Positions 15,418 through 24,521 of a DNA stretch of 64,000 bases are shown here, piece by piece. Positions within the stretch are counted from its first letter, which is position 1. Each line of letters starts with the position of its first letter. The translations under genes and the position numbers were made by a program. The notes under the pieces are model-generated. The model was not told where the DNA came from and made no database searches. It saw nothing but the letters and a program-made list of their open reading frames with translations. This DNA comes from Chryseobacterium ureilyticum. GTDB taxonomy: Bacteria; Bacteroidota; Bacteroidia; Flavobacteriales; Weeksellaceae. The DNA is taken from the NCBI RefSeq assembly GCF_900156735.1, contig NZ_FTOL01000003.1, positions 62,001 to 126,000 of the forward strand, given 5' to 3'.

Positions 15418-18117
15418 TTATTTAAAGTTGAATTTTACACTTAACATCACCTGGCTTGGGCGGAGCTGCATCGTTGTCTGTTCAATGGTTGCATCCCTTA
15501 CGTTGATCCTTTCAAATACTTTTCTGTTGGAAATATTCATCCATTTTAATTCAAAGTCTACTTTTTTCTTGGTCCAACTGAACTGATAGGATACATCAAA
15601 GAATCCATTGTTAAATTTTGTATTTCCCATTTTAGAGTTGATCTGATCCCAGTAAAAACCTATGGTATGGCTTTCCAATGGATAGAAGAACACATTCAGA
15701 TTATGATTATAGCTTTCACTTTTCCCTAAATCTCCCGTCGTGTAAATATTAGATTGTTTATTCCAGGATTTTGTCACATTGAAATCTACACTCATCCATG
15801 AGAAATAGGTATTGTTAAATTTAAATCCTAATGTATTTCCATCTGTCTTGGTATCAAATAAATCATCATTTCTCATCATCTGAGATTTTGATACGGTATT
15901 GTTGTAAGAAAATGAGGCGTTGGTTTTAAATTTTGGAAAATATTTTCCAATTTCTGCATAATAACTATTATTCGTTCTTTTATTTTCAAGCTCAATGTAT
16001 TGGATAACACTAAAACCTGATGGGTTTACTACACTTGAAGCTAAGAGGTTATTTTTAGCATCGCTTAATCTATATCCTACATTGAAGAAAAGGTTATTCA
16101 AAGGGTTTCTGTATTCCAATCTTACTCCTCCATTTTTTGTAGTAGTTTCAGGAATTGGATTTTTAGGATCCATCACACTGAATCCTCCAGGGCTTGTTAA
16201 AATAGATCCGGCATAAGCCGTCTGTATATCTCCGAAGTTATTGCTGATACCTCCGCTTACACTTGCTTTAAAGAAAGAGGCAAAAGAATATTGCGCAAAA
16301 AGATTCGGAGTAAATGTAACTTTATTTAAAGATTTTGAAACATTTCTGAATGCATCTTCAGCTTTCATGCTGTTAAAATTCACTGGAAAACTTGAAAATA
16401 AGCTCCATGCTTCAGATTTATAATTAATTCCTACAGATGCAGATGGATTTACTTTCGTGAATTTCAAATCATTTTCATATGTTAAACTATTGAAATCAGG
16501 CTTGTTGTCATCCGTAATTCCGTCAAAATTGGTTATTAACCTATCTGATGAAAAATCGATTCCAACTTGCGGCGTGAAGGTCCAGCCTTTTGTAGAGAAG
16601 CTGATATTTGCAGAATGTGAAGTATCTAAGCTTTTAATTCTTAAACTCTGTAAAGCTGTAGTTCCCGGTGTAAATTTAATGGTTGTAAATTTAGTATCAT
16701 CTGGGTCTTTATAAGGAAACTTTAAATAATCAGCTGGAGAAATTTCCAATACCTGCTTATCGTTTTGGTAGCTTATATATGATTTAAAATTAACCATTTT
16801 TTCTTTCCACGGAATGATTGTACTTAAAGAGTTCTGAAATGAAGAAGTAGGAGATTCCAAAGCTTCATTCCCGATTGAGCCCGCTCTTTCCGCCAAAGCT
16901 CTATCTGCGTTCCAGAATTGAGAGAACGTGGTTGTATTTTTGAAGAATCCTTTTTTAGCATTTTTAGTAAAAATCAATTCTCCTTTTAATTTATCTGTAT
17001 AAAAATTATTAAGAAATCTGGTATTAAACTGGGTTCCCTGCTGGATATCTCTGGTGAGTGTATTAGACTCTCTTTCAACTGCATTATTCGTATAATTGGC
17101 GTTTGCTTTTAGTTCCCATTCTTTTTTCTTATCAATATTTGTCAGGTAATTGGCAGACAAATAGTGAACATTATTCAACAAGTATCTCTTTACCGGAAGG
17201 TTAGGAACTTCAGCATTTTCTACACTCAGCCAGTTATTTTGGGAAACATTTCCTCTTCTTCCTTCCCATGAGCTTCCAAACGCCAGAATATTTCCTTCAT
17301 TTTCCACCTGTTCACCCATATTGTTGGTTTTATAATTAACCACCCACTGGCTTTTCTGTCCGAAAAACATTGGAGTCAATTTTACATTCCATAGCCATGG
17401 ATCTCCAAAACCAGATCCTACTTCACCACGACCTGTCATGGTTACAGCGTTCTTAAGTTTAATATTAATAGCCGCTTGATCCGAAGGAACTTTATCCTGA
17501 AGAATCTTTACCGGTTGATGGTTTTCAAGAACTTCCACTTTTTGAACGGCATCTTTTGGCAACGAATTATTGATGGTACCGTAACCTCCTTCCATAAGGT
17601 CTTTTCCGTTAACATAGAATTTATTGATGGCATTTCCCTGATACTTGATGGTTCCGTCTGTACTGACTTCAATTCCTGGAATTTTTTTCATTACATCGGC
17701 AAGAGTTCTATCATTTTTACTGTTAAAAGCTTTCAGATCATAAGAAATAGTGTCTCCTCTTGCGGTGATCATTTTAGTTTTCAGCTGTACTTCCTTTATT
17801 TCCGTAGCTTCAGACTGCATTGTAAAATTCAATGTCTGGTCACTATTGCTGACTTGTTTGGTAAGAGGTTTCTGATTGAATGCTTTTACTTTAAGGTCAA
17901 CATTCGATTCCGAAGAGGTAAAAGTTACTTTATATTCTCCTTTGGAATTGGTAATTCCATATGCAAGAATAGCATCTTTACCCGGTTCCTCAATGGTGAC
18001 ACTTGCACTTGGTATTGCTATTCCGTCAGTATCCGTGACTTTTCCGGAGACCGTCTTCTGAGCAAAGGTAAGAACCGTAAAAAAAAGCATCAGAAATAAG
18101 GAAATATTTTTTTTCAT
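15418..18117 (-). CDS. TonB-dependent receptor-like outer-membrane beta-barrel protein
   Basis: An 899-residue outer-membrane protein: signal peptide (MKKNISLFLMLFFTVLTFA), carboxypeptidase-regulatory-like domain (~20-110, VSGKVTDTDGIAIPSASVTIEE), plug region (NDRTLADVMKKIPGIEVSTDGTIKYQGNAINKFYVNGKDLM), then a long barrel ending VMLSVKFNFK with a terminal aromatic residue. No clear TonB box was seen. This is the 'outer membrane beta-barrel family' often paired with GLPGLI proteins; a GLPGLI gene lies on the same strand after the DinB gene. The substrate is unknown and may be a peptide, a metal complex or another ligand. Confidence 0.88.
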   Translation of the reverse strand: MKKNISLFLMLFFTVLTFAQKTVSGKVTDTDGIAIPSASVTIEEPGKDAILAYGITNSKGEYKVTFTSSESNVDLKVKAFNQKPLTKQVSNSDQTLNFTMQSEATEIKEVQLKTKMITARGDTISYDLKAFNSKNDRTLADVMKKIPGIEVSTDGTIKYQGNAINKFYVNGKDLMEGGYGTINNSLPKDAVQKVEVLENHQPVKILQDKVPSDQAAINIKLKNAVTMTGRGEVGSGFGDPWLWNVKLTPMFFGQKSQWVVNYKTNNMGEQVENEGNILAFGSSWEGRRGNVSQNNWLSVENAEVPNLPVKRYLLNNVHYLSANYLTNIDKKKEWELKANANYTNNAVERESNTLTRDIQQGTQFNTRFLNNFYTDKLKGELIFTKNAKKGFFKNTTTFSQFWNADRALAERAGSIGNEALESPTSSFQNSLSTIIPWKEKMVNFKSYISYQNDKQVLEISPADYLKFPYKDPDDTKFTTIKFTPGTTALQSLRIKSLDTSHSANISFSTKGWTFTPQVGIDFSSDRLITNFDGITDDNKPDFNSLTYENDLKFTKVNPSASVGINYKSEAWSLFSSFPVNFNSMKAEDAFRNVSKSLNKVTFTPNLFAQYSFASFFKASVSGGISNNFGDIQTAYAGSILTSPGGFSVMDPKNPIPETTTKNGGVRLEYRNPLNNLFFNVGYRLSDAKNNLLASSVVNPSGFSVIQYIELENKRTNNSYYAEIGKYFPKFKTNASFSYNNTVSKSQMMRNDDLFDTKTDGNTLGFKFNNTYFSWMSVDFNVTKSWNKQSNIYTTGDLGKSESYNHNLNVFFYPLESHTIGFYWDQINSKMGNTKFNNGFFDVSYQFSWTKKKVDFELKWMNISNRKVFERINVRDATIEQTTMQLRPSQVMLSVKFNFK

Positions 18118-18769
18118 GTTTATTATTTGATTAATTAGTTAATCATTCTATTCTTTCGTTACACTTTTAAAGATATGATTTAAACTTAAAAGTTAAACTC
18201 TATCACTATAACAACCGTTATATATTTATTATTCAGTAATTAAAATTGCCTTCATGGTACATTTTATTCATAATTAAAGATGATAAATAAACAACCCATC
18301 ATAAAACATTTACATTGGCAAAATAATTATGAACATCATATTAAGGCATCCTTAAAGTATATATAATAAATATGTGTTTTTATTTTTGATTCAGAAAACA
18401 TTTACAGTTTTTAATTTTTATTTAAAATCTTAAAAATATCTCTCTTTTATTTGAATTAAATTAGTATAAGTATTTTTTCCTTCTTTATTTAATAACTTCA
18501 AGAAGCATTTTCTTTGTTAACTAAAATAATTATCAGTGATAAAATCGATTTTCCTTCCCTGGGATCATGTTTTTGTTCTGAAACAAATGAACTACACAAT
18601 TTATTTTCATTTTTTAATAAAAAATATAAAAGCTTTATTAATAATAATAATTCCCAATTTTTTTATTTAGTCTAAATAGTAACATTACATTTAAATCATG
18701 GATTAAAAAAAAATTAAAAACAGGTACATAAATATTTATTTAATAATTTTGTAACATAAAATTTATAAA
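18118..18769. other. AT-rich gene-free spacer between divergent genes
   Basis: These 652 bp between the receptor gene and the cupin gene have no reading frame of coding character and no tRNA-like fold. They are very AT-rich with A and T runs. A -7-like element TAATTTTG (18744-18751) lies 19 bp before the cupin start without a clear -33 partner. Both divergent promoters must lie here; the rest is unexplained. Confidence 0.5.
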
Positions 18770-19651
18770 ATGGGAATTATTTTAAAGCCTATAGATGTTG
18801 TAGATGATATTTCTAAAGAAGATTTCTACGAAAAATATCTAAAGCCAAGAAGGCCCGTTGTCATCAAAAATATGGCAAAGAAATGGCCTGCTTACCAAAA
18901 ATGGACGATGGAATATATGAAGGAGGTCGTAGGAGATGTGGAAGTTCCGCTATATGACAGTTCAAAAGCAGATCCTTCTGCTCCCATCAATGCTTCAGCA
19001 GCCCAAATGAAATTCGGTGATTATATAGATCTTATTCAGAAAGAGCCTACTGATCTTAGAATTTTCTTATTTGATCCTATAAAATATGCCCCTAAACTTC
19101 TTGAAGACTATATTTCTCCAAAGGAACTGATGGGCGGATTTCTTGATAAGTATCCTAATATGTTCTTTGGTGGAAAAGGATCGGTAACGTTCCTTCACTT
19201 TGACATTGATATGGCTCACATTTTCCATACTCATTTTAACGGAAGAAAGCATATTCTTCTTTTTGATTATAAATGGAGAGAGAGATTGTACCAAATTCCT
19301 TATGCAACTTATGCGTTGGAAGATTACGATATTGAAAATCCTGATTTCACGAAATTCCCTGCACTGGATGGTGTAGAAGGTATTGAGTGTTTCCTTGAAC
19401 ATGGTGATACTTTGTTTATGCCTACAGGATGGTGGCACTGGATGAAGTACCTTGACGGTTCTTTCTCTATTTCCTTAAGGGCTTGGGATAAATCATGGGC
19501 GGTAAAAGCTCATTCTTTATGGAATCTTACTGTACAACGTAAGTTTGACGATGTTATGAAGTCTAATTTTAAGAATAAATATATGGACTGGAAAGAAAAA
19601 GTGGCCATCAAACGAGCGGAAATCGCTTTAAAAAGAGGTTTGCCAAGATAA
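18770..19651 (+). CDS. Cupin-like (JmjC-type) Fe(II)/2-oxoglutarate oxygenase family protein
   Basis: A 293-residue protein of the cupin_8 family. The metal-binding facial triad is visible as His143-x-Asp145 (HFDID) and His223 (TGWWHWMKYL). The 2-oxoglutarate-binding region would be KHILLFDY (160-167). The N-terminus has the family word RRPVVIKNMAKKWPAYQKWT. Related enzymes hydroxylate proteins such as ribosomal proteins or act on small molecules; the target is unknown. It has its own spacer and terminator, so it is monocistronic. Confidence 0.87.
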   Translation: MGIILKPIDVVDDISKEDFYEKYLKPRRPVVIKNMAKKWPAYQKWTMEYMKEVVGDVEVPLYDSSKADPSAPINASAAQMKFGDYIDLIQKEPTDLRIFLFDPIKYAPKLLEDYISPKELMGGFLDKYPNMFFGGKGSVTFLHFDIDMAHIFHTHFNGRKHILLFDYKWRERLYQIPYATYALEDYDIENPDFTKFPALDGVEGIECFLEHGDTLFMPTGWWHWMKYLDGSFSISLRAWDKSWAVKAHSLWNLTVQRKFDDVMKSNFKNKYMDWKEKVAIKRAEIALKRGLPR

Positions 19652-19655
19652 AGAC

Positions 19656-19687
19656 AAAAGACGTTTCAAATGAAACGTCTTTTTTTA
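19656..19687 (+). terminator. Rho-independent terminator of the cupin gene
   Basis: AAAGACGTTTCAAATGAAACGTCTTT forms an 11-bp stem followed by a T run, 5 bp after the stop codon. Confidence 0.92.
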
Positions 19688-19711
19688 GTTTAGTAATTAA
19701 TTTTAAAATAC

Positions 19712-21445
19712 TTACAGCACCCTATACACTGGATACTGTCTGAATGTTTTCTCTTCAAAATAAGGAGAATGCCTATAGACCCAATCCAGTTGTGCTTCAC
19801 CGTCTTCTGAAATTTTTTTGTCTGATTTTTTTGCTGCTTCAAAGGCTTCTTTTAGTTTTTTGTCCGTTTTCAACAGTTCTGCAGCAGTATCTTCAAAGAT
19901 ATAAGCTGAATAATATTCTTTTTGTGCCAGAATTCCATCAAAAAAGTTCCAGTTGAAGAAAGAGTCTAATGCCTCAGGTTCAAGGGTTTCAATAATATAT
20001 TTTACTCCATGCTGACTGGTAGAAACAAGATAATCTCCAGCAGCAAAGGATTGGTTTTTATTTGTTCTATCTACCGTTGTTTCATAATGCACATAATGTC
20101 CTTCATAAGGGTTTTTTACAGTTTTAAAGTCTTTAATTTTATAGGATTCTACTGCTATTGTGCTGTCCTTTTGAATTGGTTTCATCTGAATACCGTTTCT
20201 TTTGAATTCTTCAATCACTCTGTATTGCGACTGTGGAATTACATAATATTTCGGAATGGTGATATATCCTGTCGGAACTGCTGTAGTAAACAGTTTTATA
20301 TTTTTTGTAAAAGGTTTATTTCTGTCATAATATAATCTTGGTTTTCCGGAAATTTCACTCGGTTTGTATTGACCTTCATATCCTTTGAAATCCATCGTTG
20401 TATACTTTGTGGAATCTATTTTCCATCGAATTCCGTATTGTTTTCCTGCCTGATATTGTTTTAAGTTTTCAATACGCAGCTGTTTTATTTTCTGATAGTC
20501 TTTATCAAGGTTTTGCAGATTAACCAGCATATATTTATAGGTAGCGTCTACTCTTTTATCATAAGGCTTTAGCATATGCGTTTCCGGAACTGTTCCCAGT
20601 GAGTTGAAGAGGGTTGTATATCCTGTTGAATATCTTGGGGAGTCTTCGAAAGAGGCAAATCCAACCTCGGGAATATCTCCATGAATATTCACATAAGGAG
20701 TGCTTTCATAGCCTAGTTTCTTCATATCATCAAGATTTTTAGCCTGATAATCATTGTAAAAATATGATCCTAAAACATTGCCTAAGCGTTCTTTAAAAGT
20801 TGAAATGTAAGTAAATGTATATTGATAATCTGCTCCGTTACTGACATGGTTATCAATAAAAACATCCGGTTTAAGCCATTGATAGATTTCCTGGAAGCTT
20901 CTGGCATTTTTGGAATCTGCTTTGATGAAATCTCTGTTGAGATCGTAGTTTCTTGCATTGCCTCGGAAACCATACTGTTCAGGACCGTTTTGATTGGCTC
21001 TTGAATGGGAACCTCTGTTCAGCATTCCACTTATATTGTAGGCAGAAATGGCAGCTATGATAAAGTTTTGAGGTGTTTTAATTTTTTTAGTTGCCAGGTC
21101 TCTCATAAGCATCATGGTGGCATCAATTCCGTCGGGTTCTCCGGGATGAATTCCGTTGTTGACAAACAAGATTGCTTTATCTTTTCTCAGATTTTCAATA
21201 TTTTTTTCAGGAAAAGGGTTATAAACTACAACATAAATAGGTTTTCCGTTATCATCTTCTCCTTTTTTAAGATATTGAATGGTATTAAAGTTCTTTGCGA
21301 GATCCTGGTAATAGACATTCATTTCATCGTAAGTAACGGTTTGATTACCATTCCCTTTTTCAAAAGGTGTCTGAAATGTTTTTTGAGCCCAAACAAAAGA
21401 CGAACATAGGGTAAGGAAGAGGTATTTCAATTTCATGGAGGTCAT
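19712..21445 (-). CDS. M14-family zinc carboxypeptidase, secreted
   Basis: A 577-residue peptidase with a signal peptide (KLKYLFLTLCSSFVWA). The zinc ligands of the M14 fold are visible: H100-x-x-E103 (HPGEPDG) and His200 (DNHVSNG). The substrate-binding Arg is in NYDLNRDF (~171). The C-terminal 250 residues form an additional beta-rich domain. The start may be ATG 21445 (MTSMKLK) or 21436 (MKLKYL); the latter gives a more typical signal peptide. It probably trims peptides in the periplasm or outside the cell. It is not overlapped by neighbours. Confidence 0.88.
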   Translation of the reverse strand: MTSMKLKYLFLTLCSSFVWAQKTFQTPFEKGNGNQTVTYDEMNVYYQDLAKNFNTIQYLKKGEDDNGKPIYVVVYNPFPEKNIENLRKDKAILFVNNGIHPGEPDGIDATMMLMRDLATKKIKTPQNFIIAAISAYNISGMLNRGSHSRANQNGPEQYGFRGNARNYDLNRDFIKADSKNARSFQEIYQWLKPDVFIDNHVSNGADYQYTFTYISTFKERLGNVLGSYFYNDYQAKNLDDMKKLGYESTPYVNIHGDIPEVGFASFEDSPRYSTGYTTLFNSLGTVPETHMLKPYDKRVDATYKYMLVNLQNLDKDYQKIKQLRIENLKQYQAGKQYGIRWKIDSTKYTTMDFKGYEGQYKPSEISGKPRLYYDRNKPFTKNIKLFTTAVPTGYITIPKYYVIPQSQYRVIEEFKRNGIQMKPIQKDSTIAVESYKIKDFKTVKNPYEGHYVHYETTVDRTNKNQSFAAGDYLVSTSQHGVKYIIETLEPEALDSFFNWNFFDGILAQKEYYSAYIFEDTAAELLKTDKKLKEAFEAAKKSDKKISEDGEAQLDWVYRHSPYFEEKTFRQYPVYRVL

Positions 21446-21604
21446 ATTTTTCGGATTTAAAATTAGGTAATATGATTGGGGCAGAAAAACGAAATTTTAC
21501 TCTTTAGTATATAAAATAGAACCTCACAAGTTTTGGAAACCAGTGAGGTTGTGTGCCTGAAAGCAAATATTTGCTTATCATTATTGATTAATTATTATTT
21601 ACAC

Positions 21605-22336
21605 TTATTTATTTCTTCCTTTTTCATCAGGATATAGAGACGGAAGCGGGTCGCTTTGCCAGAATTCCTTAGTATCGATATCCATCACGGATAAAGCTCC
21701 GGTAAAGGCTGCCCCTGTATCCAGATTCCAGATATTGGCTTTATTTGCAGGTGTAGTCATTCCAATATCCAAGGTTGGAGTATGCCCGATAAAGATTTCA
21801 CTGTAAAGAAGTAGTCTTTTAGGGTACAATTCTGAGTTCTTTTGAAGTTTACTATCCATTGCCACTGCGGTTTCCCAAAGGGTTCTGTCCCAGCGGTAAT
21901 TGCTGGAATAGACTTCTTTCTCAGGACCATGCATCGAAGAATATCCTGCATGAATAAACAGACGGTTTTGTTCATCAATGTGATAAGGCTTCATCCTTTG
22001 AAAAAATACAAGATGGTTTTCCAGCTCTTCCAAAGAATAATCTTTATAGCTTTCTACGGTACTTTTTCCACCATTGAAAAGCCAGATATCAGGTCCTTGT
22101 TCAAATGACAACCAATCTTCGCACCAGACATCGTGGTTTCCTTTGATAAAAATACATTCCTGTTTTTCGGAAATTTCTATTAAAAACTCGATGATCTGTG
22201 AAGATTCGCTCCATCCGTCTACGTAATCTCCAAGGAAAATCAATTTGTCTTTTTCAGTAACCTCGGCACGTTCAAAAGCTTGCTGTAATGCTTTAAACCC
22301 ACCGTGAATGTCTCCTATTGCTAATGTTCTGCTCAT
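21605..22336 (-). CDS. Metallophosphoesterase (PPP-like), last gene of the ADP-ribose operon
   Basis: A 243-residue calcineurin-like phosphoesterase with the full metal-binding set: GDIHGG (8-13), GDYVDGW (~36-42), GNHDVW, FIHAGY and IGHTP. The fold includes protein phosphatases, diadenosine-tetraphosphatases and phosphodiesterases. Its start shares one base with the preceding stop (TAATG), so it belongs to the operon with KptA, DraG and Sir2. By context it may act on a nucleotide or cyclic phosphate such as ADP-ribose 1'',2''-cyclic phosphate, as the metallophosphoesterase ADPRibase-Mn does; that is inference. Confidence 0.88.
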   Translation of the reverse strand: MSRTLAIGDIHGGFKALQQAFERAEVTEKDKLIFLGDYVDGWSESSQIIEFLIEISEKQECIFIKGNHDVWCEDWLSFEQGPDIWLFNGGKSTVESYKDYSLEELENHLVFFQRMKPYHIDEQNRLFIHAGYSSMHGPEKEVYSSNYRWDRTLWETAVAMDSKLQKNSELYPKRLLLYSEIFIGHTPTLDIGMTTPANKANIWNLDTGAAFTGALSVMDIDTKEFWQSDPLPSLYPDEKGRNK

Positions 22337-22545
22337 TAATTTTTTCCAAATCTTTTATGATAATTGGGGCAGGTATCTACAATTTTTTTTGCTTCTGTCA
22401 ACCCACACCTCTTATGCTCAATTATAAAATACAATACGTGAACTAGACCAGCTCCTTTTGCAAATAAGTCATTTACCTTATCTGTTAAGTTGTCTTTTTC
22501 AGGAGCAAAAGTTATTACTTCTTTTTCAAATTCTTCGAATGTCAT
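22336..22545 (-). CDS. Small protein of unknown function in the ADP-ribose operon
   Basis: A 69-residue protein (MTFEEFEKEVITFAPEKDN). The start at 22545 gives an ATGA overlap with the kptA stop; a longer reading from 22584 would lie deeper inside kptA. The second half, GLVHVLYFIIEHKRCGLTEAKKIVD, resembles the helix-turn-helix of ribosomal-L7/L12 C-terminal-like domains (xLREETGLGLKEAKxLVD), which suggests a small protein- or RNA-binding module. Its stop overlaps the phosphoesterase start. Function unknown. Confidence 0.7.
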   Translation of the reverse strand: MTFEEFEKEVITFAPEKDNLTDKVNDLFAKGAGLVHVLYFIIEHKRCGLTEAKKIVDTCPNYHKRFGKN

Positions 22546-23084
22546 TTTGAAATGTATTTCGGATCTACAAATTCTGTCAGCCATACTCCATTGGCAGACT
22601 GAAAGAAAGCAATTCCATCCTGATGCATTTTTCCGGTTCTGATCGTCAGAATCATTGGTTTCCCGTGTCTCATTCCCACCTTTGTAGCAGTCTCTTTATC
22701 AGTACTTAAGTGTACATGCTGACGTGTTCTTTTTTCAATTCCGGTTTCAAAAATAGAATGGATATTGGCTTCTGCTGTTCCATGATAAAGAAAATCAGGA
22801 GGCTGCACTGTTTCTAAAGCTAAGTTTATGTCAATAGAGTGTCCCTGACTGGCTCTGATTCTGGTTTTATCTTCATTGAAGGCAAATCTTTTTTTATTAT
22901 TGGTTTCTACCACCTCATCCAGTTCTTTCATTGTGAAATGTGTTCTTCTTTTGGCTGATTTTGCGATCAGTTCTTCTACATCTGCCCAACCGTTTTCATC
23001 TAATTTGAGCCCTATAATTTCGGGCTGGTGCCTTAAAATAAGGCTTAAAAATTTACTTATTCTTTTTGTTTCTATTTCGTTCAT
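22542..23084 (-). CDS. kptA: RNA 2'-phosphotransferase (Tpt1/KptA)
   Basis: A 180-residue enzyme. The family transfers an RNA 2'-phosphate to NAD+, releasing nicotinamide and ADP-ribose 1'',2''-cyclic phosphate. The N-terminal winged-helix part has SKFLSLILRHQPEIIGLKLDENGWADVEELI. The C-terminal ART-like part has YHGT, RQHVHLS and GMRHGKPMILTI. The ATG at 23084 (MNEIETKRISK) is preferred over a TTG further upstream. It sits in the middle of a polycistron of ADP-ribose enzymes, including a macro domain and a Nudix protein that could process its unusual product. Confidence 0.93.
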   Translation of the reverse strand: MNEIETKRISKFLSLILRHQPEIIGLKLDENGWADVEELIAKSAKRRTHFTMKELDEVVETNNKKRFAFNEDKTRIRASQGHSIDINLALETVQPPDFLYHGTAEANIHSIFETGIEKRTRQHVHLSTDKETATKVGMRHGKPMILTIRTGKMHQDGIAFFQSANGVWLTEFVDPKYISK

Positions 23085-23095
23085 GGTGTGTTGTA

Positions 23096-23578
23096 TTAAC
23101 AATTATAATATTCGGGGAGAAAGGTAACGGGCAAGTTTGTCACTTTTGATATTTCATCTGCATATTCATCAAAGCTATATTCGCCTGCTTCTGCAATTTC
23201 GCACGACTTACCATTGGCAAAGCATACTAAAATCCAGGAACCTCCGCCTCCTTTTGCCGGTAACATATTTTGTATTTCAAATCCTGTGACTTCACTTAAA
23301 ATAAATAGTTTGCTTCTTTGTTCATTTGAGTATCCAAGCAAATCATTTTTTACATCTATCCATAATAAGTTCCTTTTATTTAAAATTTTCAATATTTCAT
23401 CCGGCGTCTTAAACTGAAAATATTGTGATTTTTCTACTACAATATATTTAAATTCCATATACTTATCGACTTCTATTTTGCCATTGTATACGGGTAAATT
23501 TTCTTCAGGAATTTTCTCCTGTTTCTTCTTTTCTTTTGGAGAGAAAAGGGTTGTAATTATTTTAATTAAGCTTTTCAT
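23096..23578 (-). CDS. Protein of unknown function
   Basis: A 160-residue protein from ATG 23578 (MKSLIKIITTLFSPKEKKKQEKIPEEN): a short hydrophobic or amphipathic N-terminus, a charged linker, then a folded part with SEVTGFEIQNMLPAKGGGGSWILVCFANGKSCEIAEAGEYSFDEYADEISKVTNLPVTF. No family was recognised. Its start lies inside the 3' end of the ADP-ribosylglycohydrolase gene (17-bp overlap), so it is translated with the operon. It is more AT-rich than kptA or the DraG gene, perhaps a later acquisition. It might be membrane-associated through its N-terminus. Confidence 0.7.
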   Translation of the reverse strand: MKSLIKIITTLFSPKEKKKQEKIPEENLPVYNGKIEVDKYMEFKYIVVEKSQYFQFKTPDEILKILNKRNLLWIDVKNDLLGYSNEQRSKLFILSEVTGFEIQNMLPAKGGGGSWILVCFANGKSCEIAEAGEYSFDEYADEISKVTNLPVTFLPEYYNC

Positions 23579-24521
23579 CTTCACCAGATAATTGATTTTG
23601 TAATTTCTCACAAACAGCTATAATGTCATCCTTTCTCACAAGTACTGAAACCCACTCCTGAGGAATATTTTCAAATCCATAATAAATTCCTGCAAGTCCA
23701 CCGGTAATAGCTGCTGTAGTATCTGTATCTTCTCCTAAGTTGACTGCTTTCAATACTGATTCTGAATAATTTTCTGAGTTTAAGAAGCACCATAAAGAAG
23801 CCTCCAGACTGTGTAGCACATAGCCACTTGCTCTGATTTCATCTTCGGGATAAACTGAAATATCATTTTTTAAAATTCTTTGAAAAAGTCCGACTTCACT
23901 TGGGTTAAACCCTTGTAGTTCTGCATATTCTAAGGCTAACTTTTGCATGTGTACGTATGCTTCCTTTTTACTTTTACCTTTTATTAACTGAATTGCAAAG
24001 ATGATATAGATAAAACAGGCAAAAACAGATCTAAAATGACCATGTGTAATTGCTGAAACTTCCTTTACAGTCTGATATAACTTCTGAATATCATCTTCAT
24101 TTTCAAGATAAAAAGCTAAAGGAATAATTCTCATTAAAGAACCATTCCCGTTATCTTCTTCAAAAATATTTCCTGAAAATCTAGCGCTCTCTCCTTTTAT
24201 CAATCTTGCAATAGAATGTCTTGTTGTTCCACCAATATCGAAAAGTCTTCCATGAGCGGTCCAATGCCCATATTTATTCCACTGCACAAAGCTTTGCCCT
24301 ATTTTTTCTAAATCATAGCCTTTTGTAAGTACCTCAGCAAGGCAGAGCGTTAAAGAACTGTCATCACTCCAGGTACCTTTAGGTTGGTTCCAGGACATAT
24401 ATTCCAACATTCCCGTTACCGGAGATTTTTTCAAATCTTCTCTTTTTTTAAACTCTACAGGAACTCCAAGGGCATCACCGATGCATATTCCCATAATTCC
24501 TGCTTTTACTTTATTTTCCAT
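23562..24521 (-). CDS. ADP-ribosylglycohydrolase (DraG-like)
   Basis: A 319-residue enzyme of the DraG/ARH family, which removes ADP-ribose from arginine or related acceptors, or cleaves O-acetyl-ADP-ribose. The di-metal site is visible: GICIGDALGVPVEF near the N-terminus, GTWSDDSSL (~49-57), and GEDTDTTAAITGGLAGIYYG near the C-terminus. Full length. Its start shares a base with the sirtuin stop. It is one of several ADP-ribose-removing activities in the operon (with NADAR, macro and PARG-like), which suggests different chemical linkages or products. Confidence 0.93.
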   Translation of the reverse strand: MENKVKAGIMGICIGDALGVPVEFKKREDLKKSPVTGMLEYMSWNQPKGTWSDDSSLTLCLAEVLTKGYDLEKIGQSFVQWNKYGHWTAHGRLFDIGGTTRHSIARLIKGESARFSGNIFEEDNGNGSLMRIIPLAFYLENEDDIQKLYQTVKEVSAITHGHFRSVFACFIYIIFAIQLIKGKSKKEAYVHMQKLALEYAELQGFNPSEVGLFQRILKNDISVYPEDEIRASGYVLHSLEASLWCFLNSENYSESVLKAVNLGEDTDTTAAITGGLAGIYYGFENIPQEWVSVLVRKDDIIAVCEKLQNQLSGEDEKLN

